Shown here piece after piece: positions 14,005-21,470 of a DNA stretch of 26,730 bases. A model generated the notes under the pieces. It saw only the letters and a program-made list of their open reading frames with translations. It searched no databases and had not been told where the DNA came from. The translations under genes and the position numbers were made by a program. Location: positions 1 through 26,730 of the IMG/VR virus record IMGVR_UViG_3300008108_001127. The stretch is one strand, 5' to 3'. The first letter of the stretch is position 1. Each line of letters starts with the position of its first letter. Origin of the DNA: a virus.

Positions 14005-14829
14005 TTTTTGTTCAACAAAAGGTTTAACTCTATCTTCCGCAATTTTCATATAATTAGGACTTAATTCAATACCTAACCATCTACGATTTAATATCTCCGC
14101 AGCAACTAATGTGGTTCCAGATCCTGCAAATGGATCTAATACTACATCGTTTTTGTAGGATAATATCTTAATTGCCTTCGTTGGTATATCCATTGAGAAG
14201 GTCGCCTTGGTGAGTGATTTTGTATCTGCAAAATAATTCCACTGACCAAAAACAAGCTCCATAAATTCTTTCTTATCCGTCTCCTCATAAACTACTTTTT
14301 TCTTTGAACTACCATCCTCTTGTTCAACATCTGTTGGTACTCCAACCCATTGTGGTTCTCCTTTTATTTTTTTGATGTGCTGTTTTTTATAAGCCAAAAT
14401 GACACATTCCTTAGGGATGTAGATGTAAGGGCTTGATGGACTCATCCAAGATCCCCATGCTGTTGTTTTACTCCTGTGTGGAGAATCTTCTTCAAGATCC
14501 ACAATACCAAAAAATCCGTAACCAATTTCTTTCATAATTTGCCACATCTCAGAAACAAAAAATATTCGACCACCTTTCTTTTGTCTATTAATTTCATAAG
14601 GAATATTCAAAGCAATTCTTCCATCATCTTTTAATAATCTATATGATTCAGTTAACCAATTTTTTGCGAACTCAATATATTCGTCAAATTCCACATCATC
14701 TTCGTGAACGTCATAATCAATACCAACACCATAGGGTGGTGATGTTACAATTAAATCTACTGTTCCTTCGGGCAGTGTTTTCATTATTTCAACACAATCA
14801 CCATTTAAAATTTTTCCTGTTTCAATCAT
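13984..14829 (-). CDS. DNA methyltransferase, N6-adenine or N4-cytosine, 281 aa
   Basis: Transfers a methyl group from S-adenosylmethionine to an exocyclic amino group in DNA. Motif IV TSPPYG is at 29-34 and the AdoMet motif I DPFAGSGTT near 240, the order of the beta class (for example, many type II enzymes and CcrM-like enzymes). The N-terminal ILNGDCVEIMKTLPEGTVDLI and C-terminal RRWLGIELSPNYMKIAEDRV match the family. The length is normal and no restriction partner is beside it, so it is probably an orphan protecting phage DNA. It is the last gene of the leftward run from 18469, with its stop overlapping DUF192. Confidence 0.93.
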   Translation of the reverse strand: MIETGKILNGDCVEIMKTLPEGTVDLIVTSPPYGVGIDYDVHEDDVEFDEYIEFAKNWLTESYRLLKDDGRIALNIPYEINRQKKGGRIFFVSEMWQIMKEIGYGFFGIVDLEEDSPHRSKTTAWGSWMSPSSPYIYIPKECVILAYKKQHIKKIKGEPQWVGVPTDVEQEDGSSKKKVVYEETDKKEFMELVFGQWNYFADTKSLTKATFSMDIPTKAIKILSYKNDVVLDPFAGSGTTLVAAEILNRRWLGIELSPNYMKIAEDRVKPFVEQKSLFNQN

Positions 14830-14844
14830 TTTTTTTTGTTTTTT

Positions 14845-14982
14845 TTATAATAATAGTAAATAAATAATTAAAAGTCCAGTAGTAATAATTGAAATCCCTA
14901 TCATAGCCATTCCAAATACTTTATTATTACGATCAACCTGCTCTTTAGATCTTCCTTGCCATTCATTTCTGTCCCATTTCAT
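14845..14982 (-). CDS. Single-pass membrane microprotein, 45 aa
   Basis: ATG at 14982. A charged N-terminus (MKWDRNEWQGRSKEQVDRNN) is followed by a long hydrophobic helix (KVFGMAMIGISIITTGLLII, then YLLLL) running to the stop. This is an N-in/C-out or C-tail-anchored layout. It overlaps the 3' end of the RmlB remnant by 20 bases in another frame. The clean topology and tight packing support a real gene. Function unknown; holin-like roles are possible but unsupported. Confidence 0.6.
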   Translation of the reverse strand: MKWDRNEWQGRSKEQVDRNNKVFGMAMIGISIITTGLLIIYLLLL

Positions 14983-15827
14983 ATCCATACATTTTTTTTA
15001 GATAATCAAATAAATTTAAAAAATTAGGAAATTGTCCGTGTTTTTGTCTATAATAATTTTCCATTTTTGATGAATTAAGACCATATTTTTTATCATGCCC
15101 CAATCTATCTTCAACGTGTTTTATTTTAACTTTTTTATTTAATATAACTCCAATTTGATTTATAATATCTAAATTAGTTACTCTGAATCGAGTTCCAATG
15201 TTAAAAACTTGGTTTATGACCTCATCGTCAAACATAAGATCACATATGACTTTAACGTTGTCATAAACATACATCCTTTTCCTCAAATTGATGTTCTCCA
15301 AAATTATTACAAGTTCTTGTAATTAAGTACGGTAAACCATATGTTCTATTTGCCGAAAATACTAACATATCAGAAGCCGCCTTAGTTGATGAATAATATG
15401 AACTTGGTTTAATATTATCATCCTCTGTTGCAGTATGATTTATCGCAAAATGATCATCCATATCACCATAAACCTCGTCAGTTGAGATATGAATAAATTT
15501 TTTCAAGTTCTTATTTTTTCTTGAAATCTCTAAAAGATTAAAGGTCCCCTCCACATTAGTTCTAACAAAAGGTAAACCATTTTTAATTGAGTTATCAACG
15601 TGAGATTCGGCAGCAAAATGAACTATATAATCAAAATCACCAAGATCATTATCGGTTACATCACAAATGTCTTTTTGTAGAAATGAAACATTGTGTTTGA
15701 TATTTTCTTTTTTACCTGCATAAGTCAATTTATCTACACAAAGAACATCACAATCAAAGTTATCTAATAGGTGATTTATAAATGCGGAACCTATAAAACC
15801 CGCCCCTCCTGTTACTACTATTTTCAT
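14963..15827 (-). pseudogene. rmlB: RmlB-like dTDP-glucose 4,6-dehydratase, deleted and frameshifted
   Basis: The first frame (15827 down) carries the NAD-binding GGAGFIGS (7-14), DKLTYAG, FAAESHVD, STDEVYGD and the catalytic YSSTK, then reads NNFGEHQFEEK and stops. The second frame (to 14963) resumes with NLRKRMYVYDNVKVI, then FNIGT and DRLGHDKKYG. Between them the family normally has about 20-25 residues (the EKLIP...IYGxG segment), and these are absent. A 12-base string TTTGAGGAAAAG reads sensibly in both frames (FEEK and, shifted, NLRKR), as expected if a deletion fused two short repeats. Intact RmlB makes the 4-keto-6-deoxy sugar for surface or virion glycans. Overlaps the membrane gene upstream as ATGA. 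Confidence 0.85.
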
Positions 15828-16144
15828 AATGAACTTGATATTAATTGTGCAATCTTATAACCTGTGTAAGCCCCAATAGCCGCAGATCCTGGAAGTACAA
15901 TAAATTTACCTAACATAGTTTCATATTTTTTTCTATTCACAATGTACGAGATTAAAATGTAATATAAAATATAGTTAATTAAAACCATAAAATCCATTTC
16001 TTTAGATACAAAAACCACTACCGAATTACCCAACAATCCCCAAGCAAAATTAATAACAGTTTCTCTTATAAGTTCACCAGGACTTGTTATAGCATCTAAA
16101 ACAACAATTTCTTTTTCTAAACCTTTTTTAGTTTTTTTATCCAT
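15824..16144 (-). CDS. Membrane protein, 106 aa
   Basis: A charged N-terminus (MDKKTKKGLEKE) is followed by hydrophobic segments FAWGLLGNSVVVFV, FMVLINYILYYILISYIV and a C-terminal amphipathic or weak membrane segment (VLPGSAAIGAYTGYKIAQLI). Two to three spans are predicted. No family is recognised. It overlaps the DUF3310 gene upstream by 8 bases and the RmlB remnant downstream by 3, so it belongs to a tightly coupled operon. Confidence 0.7.
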   Translation of the reverse strand: MDKKTKKGLEKEIVVLDAITSPGELIRETVINFAWGLLGNSVVVFVSKEMDFMVLINYILYYILISYIVNRKKYETMLGKFIVLPGSAAIGAYTGYKIAQLISSSL

Positions 16145-16421
16145 TTTGTTTTTCTAACATTTCAATATGGTGTTCTAAATACCATAATGCTTTTTTTAAA
16201 TCCTGTAACTCTTTGTCCGAATCTTTTTTACCCGCTCTTGAGATATACTTTACTGTATTTCCCAAACTAAATCCTAAATTCCAAGCGTCAATAACCTTGA
16301 TGGCTTCATAAGGATTATTTACTCCACCATAATGTAGTGGATGATTAACTTGTTCTACTTTTATTGGGGGACACTTACAATCGCCAGTACCCCCACATAA
16401 ACATACTTTTATATTATCCAT
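16137..16421 (-). CDS. DUF3310 family protein, 94 aa
   Basis: The signature VNHPLHYGG (25-33), then EAIKVIDAWNLGFSLGNTVKY and ISRAGKKDSDKELQDLKKAL, is that of DUF3310, common in phages and related by sequence context to small nucleotide-binding proteins. The N-terminal extension has CLCGGTGDCKC, four Cys that may bind a metal. The exact activity is unknown. Its ATG overlaps the stop of the glutamine synthetase remnant by one base (TAATG). Confidence 0.88.
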   Translation of the reverse strand: MDNIKVCLCGGTGDCKCPPIKVEQVNHPLHYGGVNNPYEAIKVIDAWNLGFSLGNTVKYISRAGKKDSDKELQDLKKALWYLEHHIEMLEKQNG

Positions 16422-17367
16422 TATTCTTCTTCTCTATATACGTTTAATAATTCGTCTCTTGATATAGTATTGTATTTACCACTTAATCCATCCATATCAA
16501 CAAATTTAGTCATCATAATTTTTGTTTCATAAATCTGTTTTGTAACATCAAGAGATTTAACAATCTCACGAATAATTTTATATGGATCCGCATTTGATCC
16601 CGGTCTACGGTCTTCAATGTAGCCTTTCCATTCTTTTGCCGTATCTTGTGGTACACGAATTGATGCTCCACGATCTGACACACCCCAACTGAATTTGATG
16701 TCTTGATTCAAATGCATTAAATAAAGCCATAAAATATTTTTCATTTCCATCATTTCTCATAGTATCGGTTGAGAAATTAGTGTGAAGTCCAGATCCATTC
16801 CACTCACCGTGTGTTAATGGTTTAGGGTGTAATTCAATATGATAACCATATTTTTCTGCCATTTTGAATAAGAAATAACGAGTCATCCAAAGATCGTCAC
16901 CACCTTTTAATTTTCCTTTTGAAAAAACTTGATATTCCCATTGTCCTAAAGCAACCTCAGCATTAGTACCGGTAATATCAATCCCATAATTTAGACACAT
17001 ATCTAAGTGTGATTCGACAAAATCACGACCAACAACATTATGTCCTACACCACAATAATATTCTCCCTGTCCTTTAAGGATGTTTCTTTTATGACCTAAA
17101 ATGTTTCCGTTAATCTCTTACTTCACATAATACATATACAGTATCATTTACGAATGGGAACCCATGTGTTGTATACTGTCTAACAGGTTTTAAAAGACGA
17201 TCTGAATTTCCTGTTTCCGCTTGAGAAGTGGATGATCCATCAAAATTCCATACCGGAATATTATTTAATTCCATAGGAACTTCACTTTCAACAATTTTAA
17301 CTTTACTTCTAAGGTTTGGCTCCGGTCTATATCCATCAAGCCAAACATATTCTAATTTAATTTTCAT
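16421..17367 (-). pseudogene. glnA: Glutamine synthetase remnant in three reading frames
   Basis: Three fragments in gene order form one enzyme of the short (about 340 aa) GS type. Frame one (17367-17110): IKLEYVWLDGYRPEPNLRSK, NFDGSST, VYVLCEVRD then stop. Frame two (about 17100-16614): NGNILGHKRN, EYYCGVGHNVVGRDFV, GTNAEVALGQWEYQVF, ELHPKP, WNGSGLHTNFS. Frame three (to 16421): [16 protein letters not shown] and [17 protein letters not shown]. Absent are about 35-40 residues with the metal-binding ExE segment (normally FGxEQEY) and about 25 with the N-x-x-RLTGxHE segment. The second gap sits at GACATCAA, which encodes part of RHQ in one frame and DIK in the next. The product cannot be active. 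An intact copy would have made glutamine for phage nucleotide synthesis. The ATG overlaps the upstream stop as ATGA. Confidence 0.9.
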
Positions 17368-17546
17368 TTGTTTTCGTTTATGTATTTTATTATTTCTTCT
17401 TTGGATTTTCCTTCATTAAATAACCGATAAACATCTCTTGAGAATTTATCAGTTAAAAATGCAGCATCGACATCAAGATATTTTTCTATATCATCTAAAT
17501 GTCTTAAAATATGTTTTTTTGTGAAAATTCTCTTATTGAACCCCAT
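17364..17546 (-). CDS. Small helical hypothetical protein, 60 aa
   Basis: Not recognised. Charged, all-helical text such as ILRHLDDIEKYLDVDAAFLT and KSKEEIIKYINENK. It overlaps the glutamine synthetase remnant at ATGA and the 50-residue protein upstream by 14 bases. The C-terminal helix repeats the small-domain style of phage accessory proteins, and no function can be proposed. Confidence 0.65.
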   Translation of the reverse strand: MGFNKRIFTKKHILRHLDDIEKYLDVDAAFLTDKFSRDVYRLFNEGKSKEEIIKYINENK

Positions 17547-17685
17547 TTGAATTAGATTTAAGGGTTTGGGAATTTTTTTGACCGATAATTTTAATATAAA
17601 CTTTTCTGACTTCTTTACCTAAATCCATATCGTTTGGTAGGTCCTTAATTAATTTTTCAATCAATTTTTCGAAATTTTTATCCAT
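17533..17685 (-). CDS. Small hypothetical protein, 50 aa
   Basis: ATG at 17685. A helical N-terminus (MDKNFEKLIEKLIKDLPNDM) leads into DLGKEVRKVYIKIIG and a polar tail. I have an impression of similar tiny proteins with a LPNDMDLGKEVR-like segment in large phages. It starts 1 base after the stop of the 17687-18469 gene and overlaps the next gene by 14 bases in another frame, which supports it as a real, coupled gene. Confidence 0.65.
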   Translation of the reverse strand: MDKNFEKLIEKLIKDLPNDMDLGKEVRKVYIKIIGQKNSQTLKSNSNGVQ

Positions 17686-17686
17686 A

Positions 17687-18469
17687 TTAAGAATTTAATT
17701 GTTCTTTGTTTTTCTTGTAGTTTTCTAACATCTGTACTTGGTTAACATAACTAATCAATTTTCTTTTAAAAAGAGGTAAAAGTGTTTCATTAATTGGGAA
17801 CTCACCTTCACAACTCATTTCAAATAGAGGTAGTTTTGATTTATTATCTATGTTCCATTGACTAAATGTATTTATAATTTTTGTGATTGTCAAATTATTT
17901 TTCTTATCAGAATAAATTAAATTAACTAAAGTTTTACTCTCAGGTGATTTTTTATTGACTGGTTTTACATCATATTCCCAAACATAATACATTTCATCCT
18001 TAGGATTAATGTAATAAAAATATCCTTTTTTTTCTAAAACCGAATCTTTATTTTTCTTTAGTTTCATTATGATACTATCAAATACTATTTCCCAAACAGA
18101 TTTAGCAATATTAAAATATTCTAACATTCTTGGAGCACTATACGATAATATTTTAGTGAATTCACCCATCTCCTCATTGTCTAAAGTTGGGATTTCTTTA
18201 ATCTTTAAATCTTTTACAAGTAACTCATCGTCTATAGTTGAAAATTTCTTATCCGTGTAGATAATTTTCTTATCCTTAATAAGAGTTTGAATATTCGCTA
18301 AATGTAGTGATAATTCAATGAAACTTGGATACAGTTCCATGTTGTCTAATTTTTCCCCCATTTTTTGGAAGTACGACAATAATTTGTATTCTTTGTGTTC
18401 TTGGTCAATAGGTTTTTCAAACATCCATTCGGTGTTCATTAAAAACTCTATTTTTTTCTTTCTTCCCAT
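17687..18469 (-). CDS. Hypothetical phage protein, 260 aa
   Basis: Not assigned. A basic N-terminus (MGRKKKIEFLMNTEWMFEKP) precedes a mainly helical, Lys/Glu-rich body with SLHLANIQTLIKDKK, an aromatic stretch KGYFYYINPKDEMYYVWEYD (about 145-165) and a helical C-terminus. ATG at 18469 is preferred over a GTG one codon upstream. It heads the leftward run that ends with the DNA methyltransferase. Upstream only a weak promoter-like string exists (TATCTTTA with a 17-base spacer), so its promoter is unresolved. Confidence 0.75.
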   Translation of the reverse strand: MGRKKKIEFLMNTEWMFEKPIDQEHKEYKLLSYFQKMGEKLDNMELYPSFIELSLHLANIQTLIKDKKIIYTDKKFSTIDDELLVKDLKIKEIPTLDNEEMGEFTKILSYSAPRMLEYFNIAKSVWEIVFDSIIMKLKKNKDSVLEKKGYFYYINPKDEMYYVWEYDVKPVNKKSPESKTLVNLIYSDKKNNLTITKIINTFSQWNIDNKSKLPLFEMSCEGEFPINETLLPLFKRKLISYVNQVQMLENYKKNKEQLNS

Positions 18470-18510
18470 CACACATAAACATAATAATATTTTTCTATTC
18501 TGTAAAGATA

Positions 18511-20040
18511 TTAATCAACTCTAAAGACAACGTAATTTGTATCGTTGATTCTAATTTCATCGTAAGTCCCATCATAATTTGCTAATATACCGTAATCTGA
18601 ATCACGAATTAAATCTTCTTCTAATGATCTTTTATCCACAAAATTTTCATAATCCATACCATAATCGTCTAACCATCTAATCGGGTCGTCTTTAATTTCA
18701 TCTAATCTTTCTTCTACCTCTCTTTCAACATCATCTTCATCAGGATCTCCTTCAGGATTATCTTTAATAGTTTCTATGTCATCTTCAATATCCACAAAAC
18801 GATCCTCAATTTCACTTATTCTTTCCGCAATATTTTCAGACATTTCATCCCAATCTATATCTTTGTATACGGGATTTTTTAAAGTTGGTGTCCCATTTAG
18901 TAAAACAGTTTTACTTCCGTCTTGATTGGCAATTAAATTAATTTTGTTACCCGCACCATCTTTATATTCCCAATTATTCTCTCTATTAACAACAAATTCT
19001 AATGGTGGTATTATCCCATAATTAATTAAAAATAACTCACCCTGTAATTCAACTCTCTCAAATTTTAAATCATCTATTTGTTGTTCCTGATATCCAGATA
19101 TATCTCTTCTTACATCATAATTACTCGGATCATCATAGATCCATTGTCTTATCATATCCTCAAAATATTCCGCAACATCATCCCCGTCAATGTGATAAGA
19201 TAAAGTGTCTTTACTAAAATTACTTAAGTCATCTATCATATCTTTATAATAGTCCTGAAGAGATGTGTCGGCATCGTATTCCGTACCAACTGCATATACA
19301 TGACCATCAGCATCGGGATGAATTGATCTAAATGTATCCATTTCATAATGACTACCAAGAGGAATTAAACCATATACATCATTATTTTTAGATTTAAGTT
19401 CATCAATATCATATTGTAATTCATCATAATCATTTGTTAACTCATCAACCAAATCCGGATCTTCTTCAACATCAATTCTATCTTCGAGTTCCTGTAGTTT
19501 TTGTTCTAAACTTTTTAACTCTTCAATTTCATTCTCTTCTAACTCATCAATATCACCCTCATTAACCATAAATCGGAATACCGCATGAGCTCTTTCACCA
19601 GTATTATCGGTATCATTTAAATTCCATTCATCATCAATTCTTCTTTGATCCGCATCATCTCTTTCTTTTTGTCTTTTACGTCTTTCAATTTCTTCAGCAT
19701 ATGGTGTATTATAGTATGCACCAAGAGAATTGTATTCAACACCATTTAAACTTTTTATTTGTGTTCCAGCAATCGTGAGCTGACCATTTATGGTAATTTC
19801 ACCCAAACTTTTTATTGGTTTACCGTTTATATTTACAGGACCATTAACTCTAAGTTTTTTACCTTTAAACATAGGTAATTTAGGTATTGCCTGAGCTTGA
19901 TAATTAACAGATCTTAATAACATATAATACTGATCAGGTGTGATATCATAATATTGATCATCACCTTCAGTTTCTTCAAATATTATAGTTTTAATTAAAT
20001 TAACTAAATCACCACCTTTTATTTCTACTATTCTTGACAT
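18511..20040 (-). CDS. Very acidic repeat-bearing protein, 509 aa, unknown
   Basis: ATG at 20040 (MSRIVEIKGGDLVNL); an in-frame start at 20058 would only add six residues. Residues about 55-105 hold short strand repeats of an open beta-helix or LRR-like type (LRVNGPVNINGKPIKSLG, ITINGQLTIAGTQIKSLNG). A basic-acidic helical segment follows (RRKRQKERDDADQRRIDDEW), then a long Asp/Glu-rich coiled-coil-like region (about 165-215). The C-terminal half is again extremely acidic (EDDIETIKDNPEGDPDEDD). No enzyme motif is seen. A TATTTATT box lies 5 bases before the ATG. The rightward protein at 20327 is also acidic and contains a similar D-D-V-A-x-Y/S helix, but homology is unproven. Confidence 0.8.
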   Translation of the reverse strand: MSRIVEIKGGDLVNLIKTIIFEETEGDDQYYDITPDQYYMLLRSVNYQAQAIPKLPMFKGKKLRVNGPVNINGKPIKSLGEITINGQLTIAGTQIKSLNGVEYNSLGAYYNTPYAEEIERRKRQKERDDADQRRIDDEWNLNDTDNTGERAHAVFRFMVNEGDIDELEENEIEELKSLEQKLQELEDRIDVEEDPDLVDELTNDYDELQYDIDELKSKNNDVYGLIPLGSHYEMDTFRSIHPDADGHVYAVGTEYDADTSLQDYYKDMIDDLSNFSKDTLSYHIDGDDVAEYFEDMIRQWIYDDPSNYDVRRDISGYQEQQIDDLKFERVELQGELFLINYGIIPPLEFVVNRENNWEYKDGAGNKINLIANQDGSKTVLLNGTPTLKNPVYKDIDWDEMSENIAERISEIEDRFVDIEDDIETIKDNPEGDPDEDDVEREVEERLDEIKDDPIRWLDDYGMDYENFVDKRSLEEDLIRDSDYGILANYDGTYDEIRINDTNYVVFRVD

Positions 20041-20045
20041 ATAAC

Positions 20046-20053
20046 AATAAATA
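20046..20053 (-). promoter_or_regulatory. TATTTATT box before the 20040 start
   Basis: Coding strand TATTTATT, then GTTAT, then ATG. It shares the 13-base TATTTATTGTTAT with the sigma-factor leader. Confidence 0.4.
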
Positions 20054-20085
20054 TTCAATTCTTTACAAATATAATAATCTTTAGA

Positions 20086-20093
20086 TATTTATA
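20086..20093 (+). promoter_or_regulatory. TATTTATA box upstream of the GCGC microprotein
   Basis: TATTTATA, 30 bases before the ATG at 20124. With the terminator at 20280-20309 it brackets a one-gene rightward transcript. Confidence 0.4.
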
Positions 20094-20123
20094 GATAAAT
20101 AAACCTAATAAAAACAAATTACC

Positions 20124-20258
20124 ATGGGATGCGGATGTAAAAAAAATCAAGCACAAGCGGCACCTCAACCACAAGCACAACCTCAACCAGCACAACAAAA
20201 TGCTACGGTTCAGGAATCTGTGAAAAAAATTGTTGAGAAATATTACAAGAATAAGTAA
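20124..20258 (+). CDS. 44-aa GCGC / Gln-Pro-Ala microprotein
   Basis: Sequence begins MGCGCKKNQ, continues with a Gln/Pro/Ala repeat (AQAAPQPQAQPQPAQQ) and ends in an amphipathic helix (VQESVKKIVEKYYKNK). The Gly-Cys-Gly-Cys start suggests a lipid or metal attachment site, or thiol chemistry; none is proven. It has its own TATTTATA box and its own terminator, so it may be strongly expressed. It lies between the two acidic proteins, divergent from one and co-directional with the other. Codon structure and the transcription signals on both sides support a real gene. Confidence 0.7.
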   Translation: MGCGCKKNQAQAAPQPQAQPQPAQQNATVQESVKKIVEKYYKNK

Positions 20259-20279
20259 TAGGTGTTATGCGAATTGTTG

Positions 20280-20309
20280 AGGTGGAGAATTATTTTTCCA
20301 CCTTTTTTT
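20280..20309 (+). terminator. Rho-independent terminator after the microprotein
   Basis: AGGTGGAGAA, a TTAT-type loop, TTTTCCACCT, then TTTTTT. The stem has ten pairs including one G-T. Confidence 0.85.
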
Positions 20310-20310
20310 A

Positions 20311-20318
20311 TATTTATT
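20311..20318 (+). promoter_or_regulatory. TATTTATT box upstream of the 20327 start
   Basis: TATTTATT, 8 bases before the ATG, directly after the terminator T run. Confidence 0.4.
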
Positions 20319-20326
20319 AGTTAGAT

Positions 20327-21409
20327 ATGGACTTAAAACAAATAATACAAAATTTTAACGATGGTGATTGGGATGACATATCACCTATTTTTAATCGTAA
20401 AACTACCACATTTTTAAAATTTTTAAAAAGTAAAAATTTATTAGATAGAATTGATATAAATCAATTACCGGAAGATGATTTTCCTGAAATGGAGTTTTTA
20501 GATTCTTTAGGTATTTTAGATGGGTTAGAATATAAATCAGTACCAGATGAACAATCTAATAGATATCTTTTGTATATGTTAGAAAAAAACCCATCGGAAA
20601 CTTTAAAATTTATTTGTGATAACCTATTAACAGATGTTGAGTTGAGAGGTGAGGATTATTATCTCAAATTAAAGGATAGAGAAGAATTATCCGAATTTTT
20701 TAAAGATTCTCGTCAATCAACATCACCTAAAGATGTTGCTAAATCAATTTTAGGTGAAGATTCTTGGGACCCATATTGGGACACAACTGATGATGTTTAT
20801 CGTGATGTAATTGAAGTGTTAGATAAAGAAAACTTGAGTCACCTTTCACAATATATAATTGAACATATTGGTAATCAGATTTTATCAATAGATGATTACG
20901 ACACTCAATTTTTTGATGAAATTTCAAATGAATTGGGAGAATTTACAATCACATCAGAAAATGTTGAAGGACTACTCAGAGATGAAGAATCAATGAAACT
21001 ACTTTTAAAAAATGATCTTATTGATTTAAAATCCGAATTATACTCATTACACGATAGTTCATATAATTCAGCATATGAAAATGAAATATATTCTAGTGTT
21101 ATGTCAGAATTAGAAAGATTATTTGTTGGTAATATAATTGAAGAACCATTAACAAGAAACGAAAAAACTTATTATAGACCATATATTAAAATCCGAGATT
21201 TTTATGGAAATGTTAAATTATTTTTATCCACGTTTGTAGGTTCAGGTTATAACGATGACAATCTTGATTATCACGGATCATACACCGAAATGATTAAACA
21301 TTTAATGGGTGAAGATGAAATACAGTATTTAGATTTTAGAATACCAGATTATCCTGACTACCGTGAAGTTGAGAAAAATATAAATGATATGTTAACCTCT
21401 TACATTTAA
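20327..21409 (+). CDS. Acidic hypothetical protein, 360 aa
   Basis: No family recognised. The protein is rich in Asp, Glu, Leu and Tyr and mostly helical. Notable segments are MDLKQIIQNFNDGDWDDISP at the start, DVAKSILGEDSWDPYWDTTD (about 136-155), a long helical middle (about 215-265) and the C-terminal IKIRDFYGNVKLFLSTFVGS. The acidic character and Tyr/Asp-rich text resemble the leftward protein at 18511-20040. No signal peptide or membrane segment. It is transcribed alone, from behind a terminator and a TATTTATT box; the next rightward gene has its own box. Confidence 0.8.
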   Translation: MDLKQIIQNFNDGDWDDISPIFNRKTTTFLKFLKSKNLLDRIDINQLPEDDFPEMEFLDSLGILDGLEYKSVPDEQSNRYLLYMLEKNPSETLKFICDNLLTDVELRGEDYYLKLKDREELSEFFKDSRQSTSPKDVAKSILGEDSWDPYWDTTDDVYRDVIEVLDKENLSHLSQYIIEHIGNQILSIDDYDTQFFDEISNELGEFTITSENVEGLLRDEESMKLLLKNDLIDLKSELYSLHDSSYNSAYENEIYSSVMSELERLFVGNIIEEPLTRNEKTYYRPYIKIRDFYGNVKLFLSTFVGSGYNDDNLDYHGSYTEMIKHLMGEDEIQYLDFRIPDYPDYREVEKNINDMLTSYI

Positions 21410-21425
21410 GTAAAAATACCTTAAC

Positions 21426-21433
21426 TATTTATA
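21426..21433 (+). promoter_or_regulatory. TATTTATA box in the leader of the 21471 gene
   Basis: TATTTATA, 37 bases before the ATG, with an A-rich AAAAAAAGAT just before the start. The long leader separates the box from the start and favours a promoter reading over a start-context reading. Confidence 0.4.
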
Positions 21434-21470
21434 TATTCATTTAAAATCCATATCAATTGTAAAAAAAGAT

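Noticed and set aside
13984-14030. Inverted repeat AGAGT/ACTCT with an inner TTTTG/CAAAA at the DUF192-methyltransferase overlap as a terminator
   Set aside because: The stems are short and there is no clear T run, so termination is not supported.
18470-18500. TATCTTTA string upstream of the 18469 start as a host-type promoter
   Set aside because: The -7 box lacks the final G and the spacer to the nearest TTG is only 17 bases.
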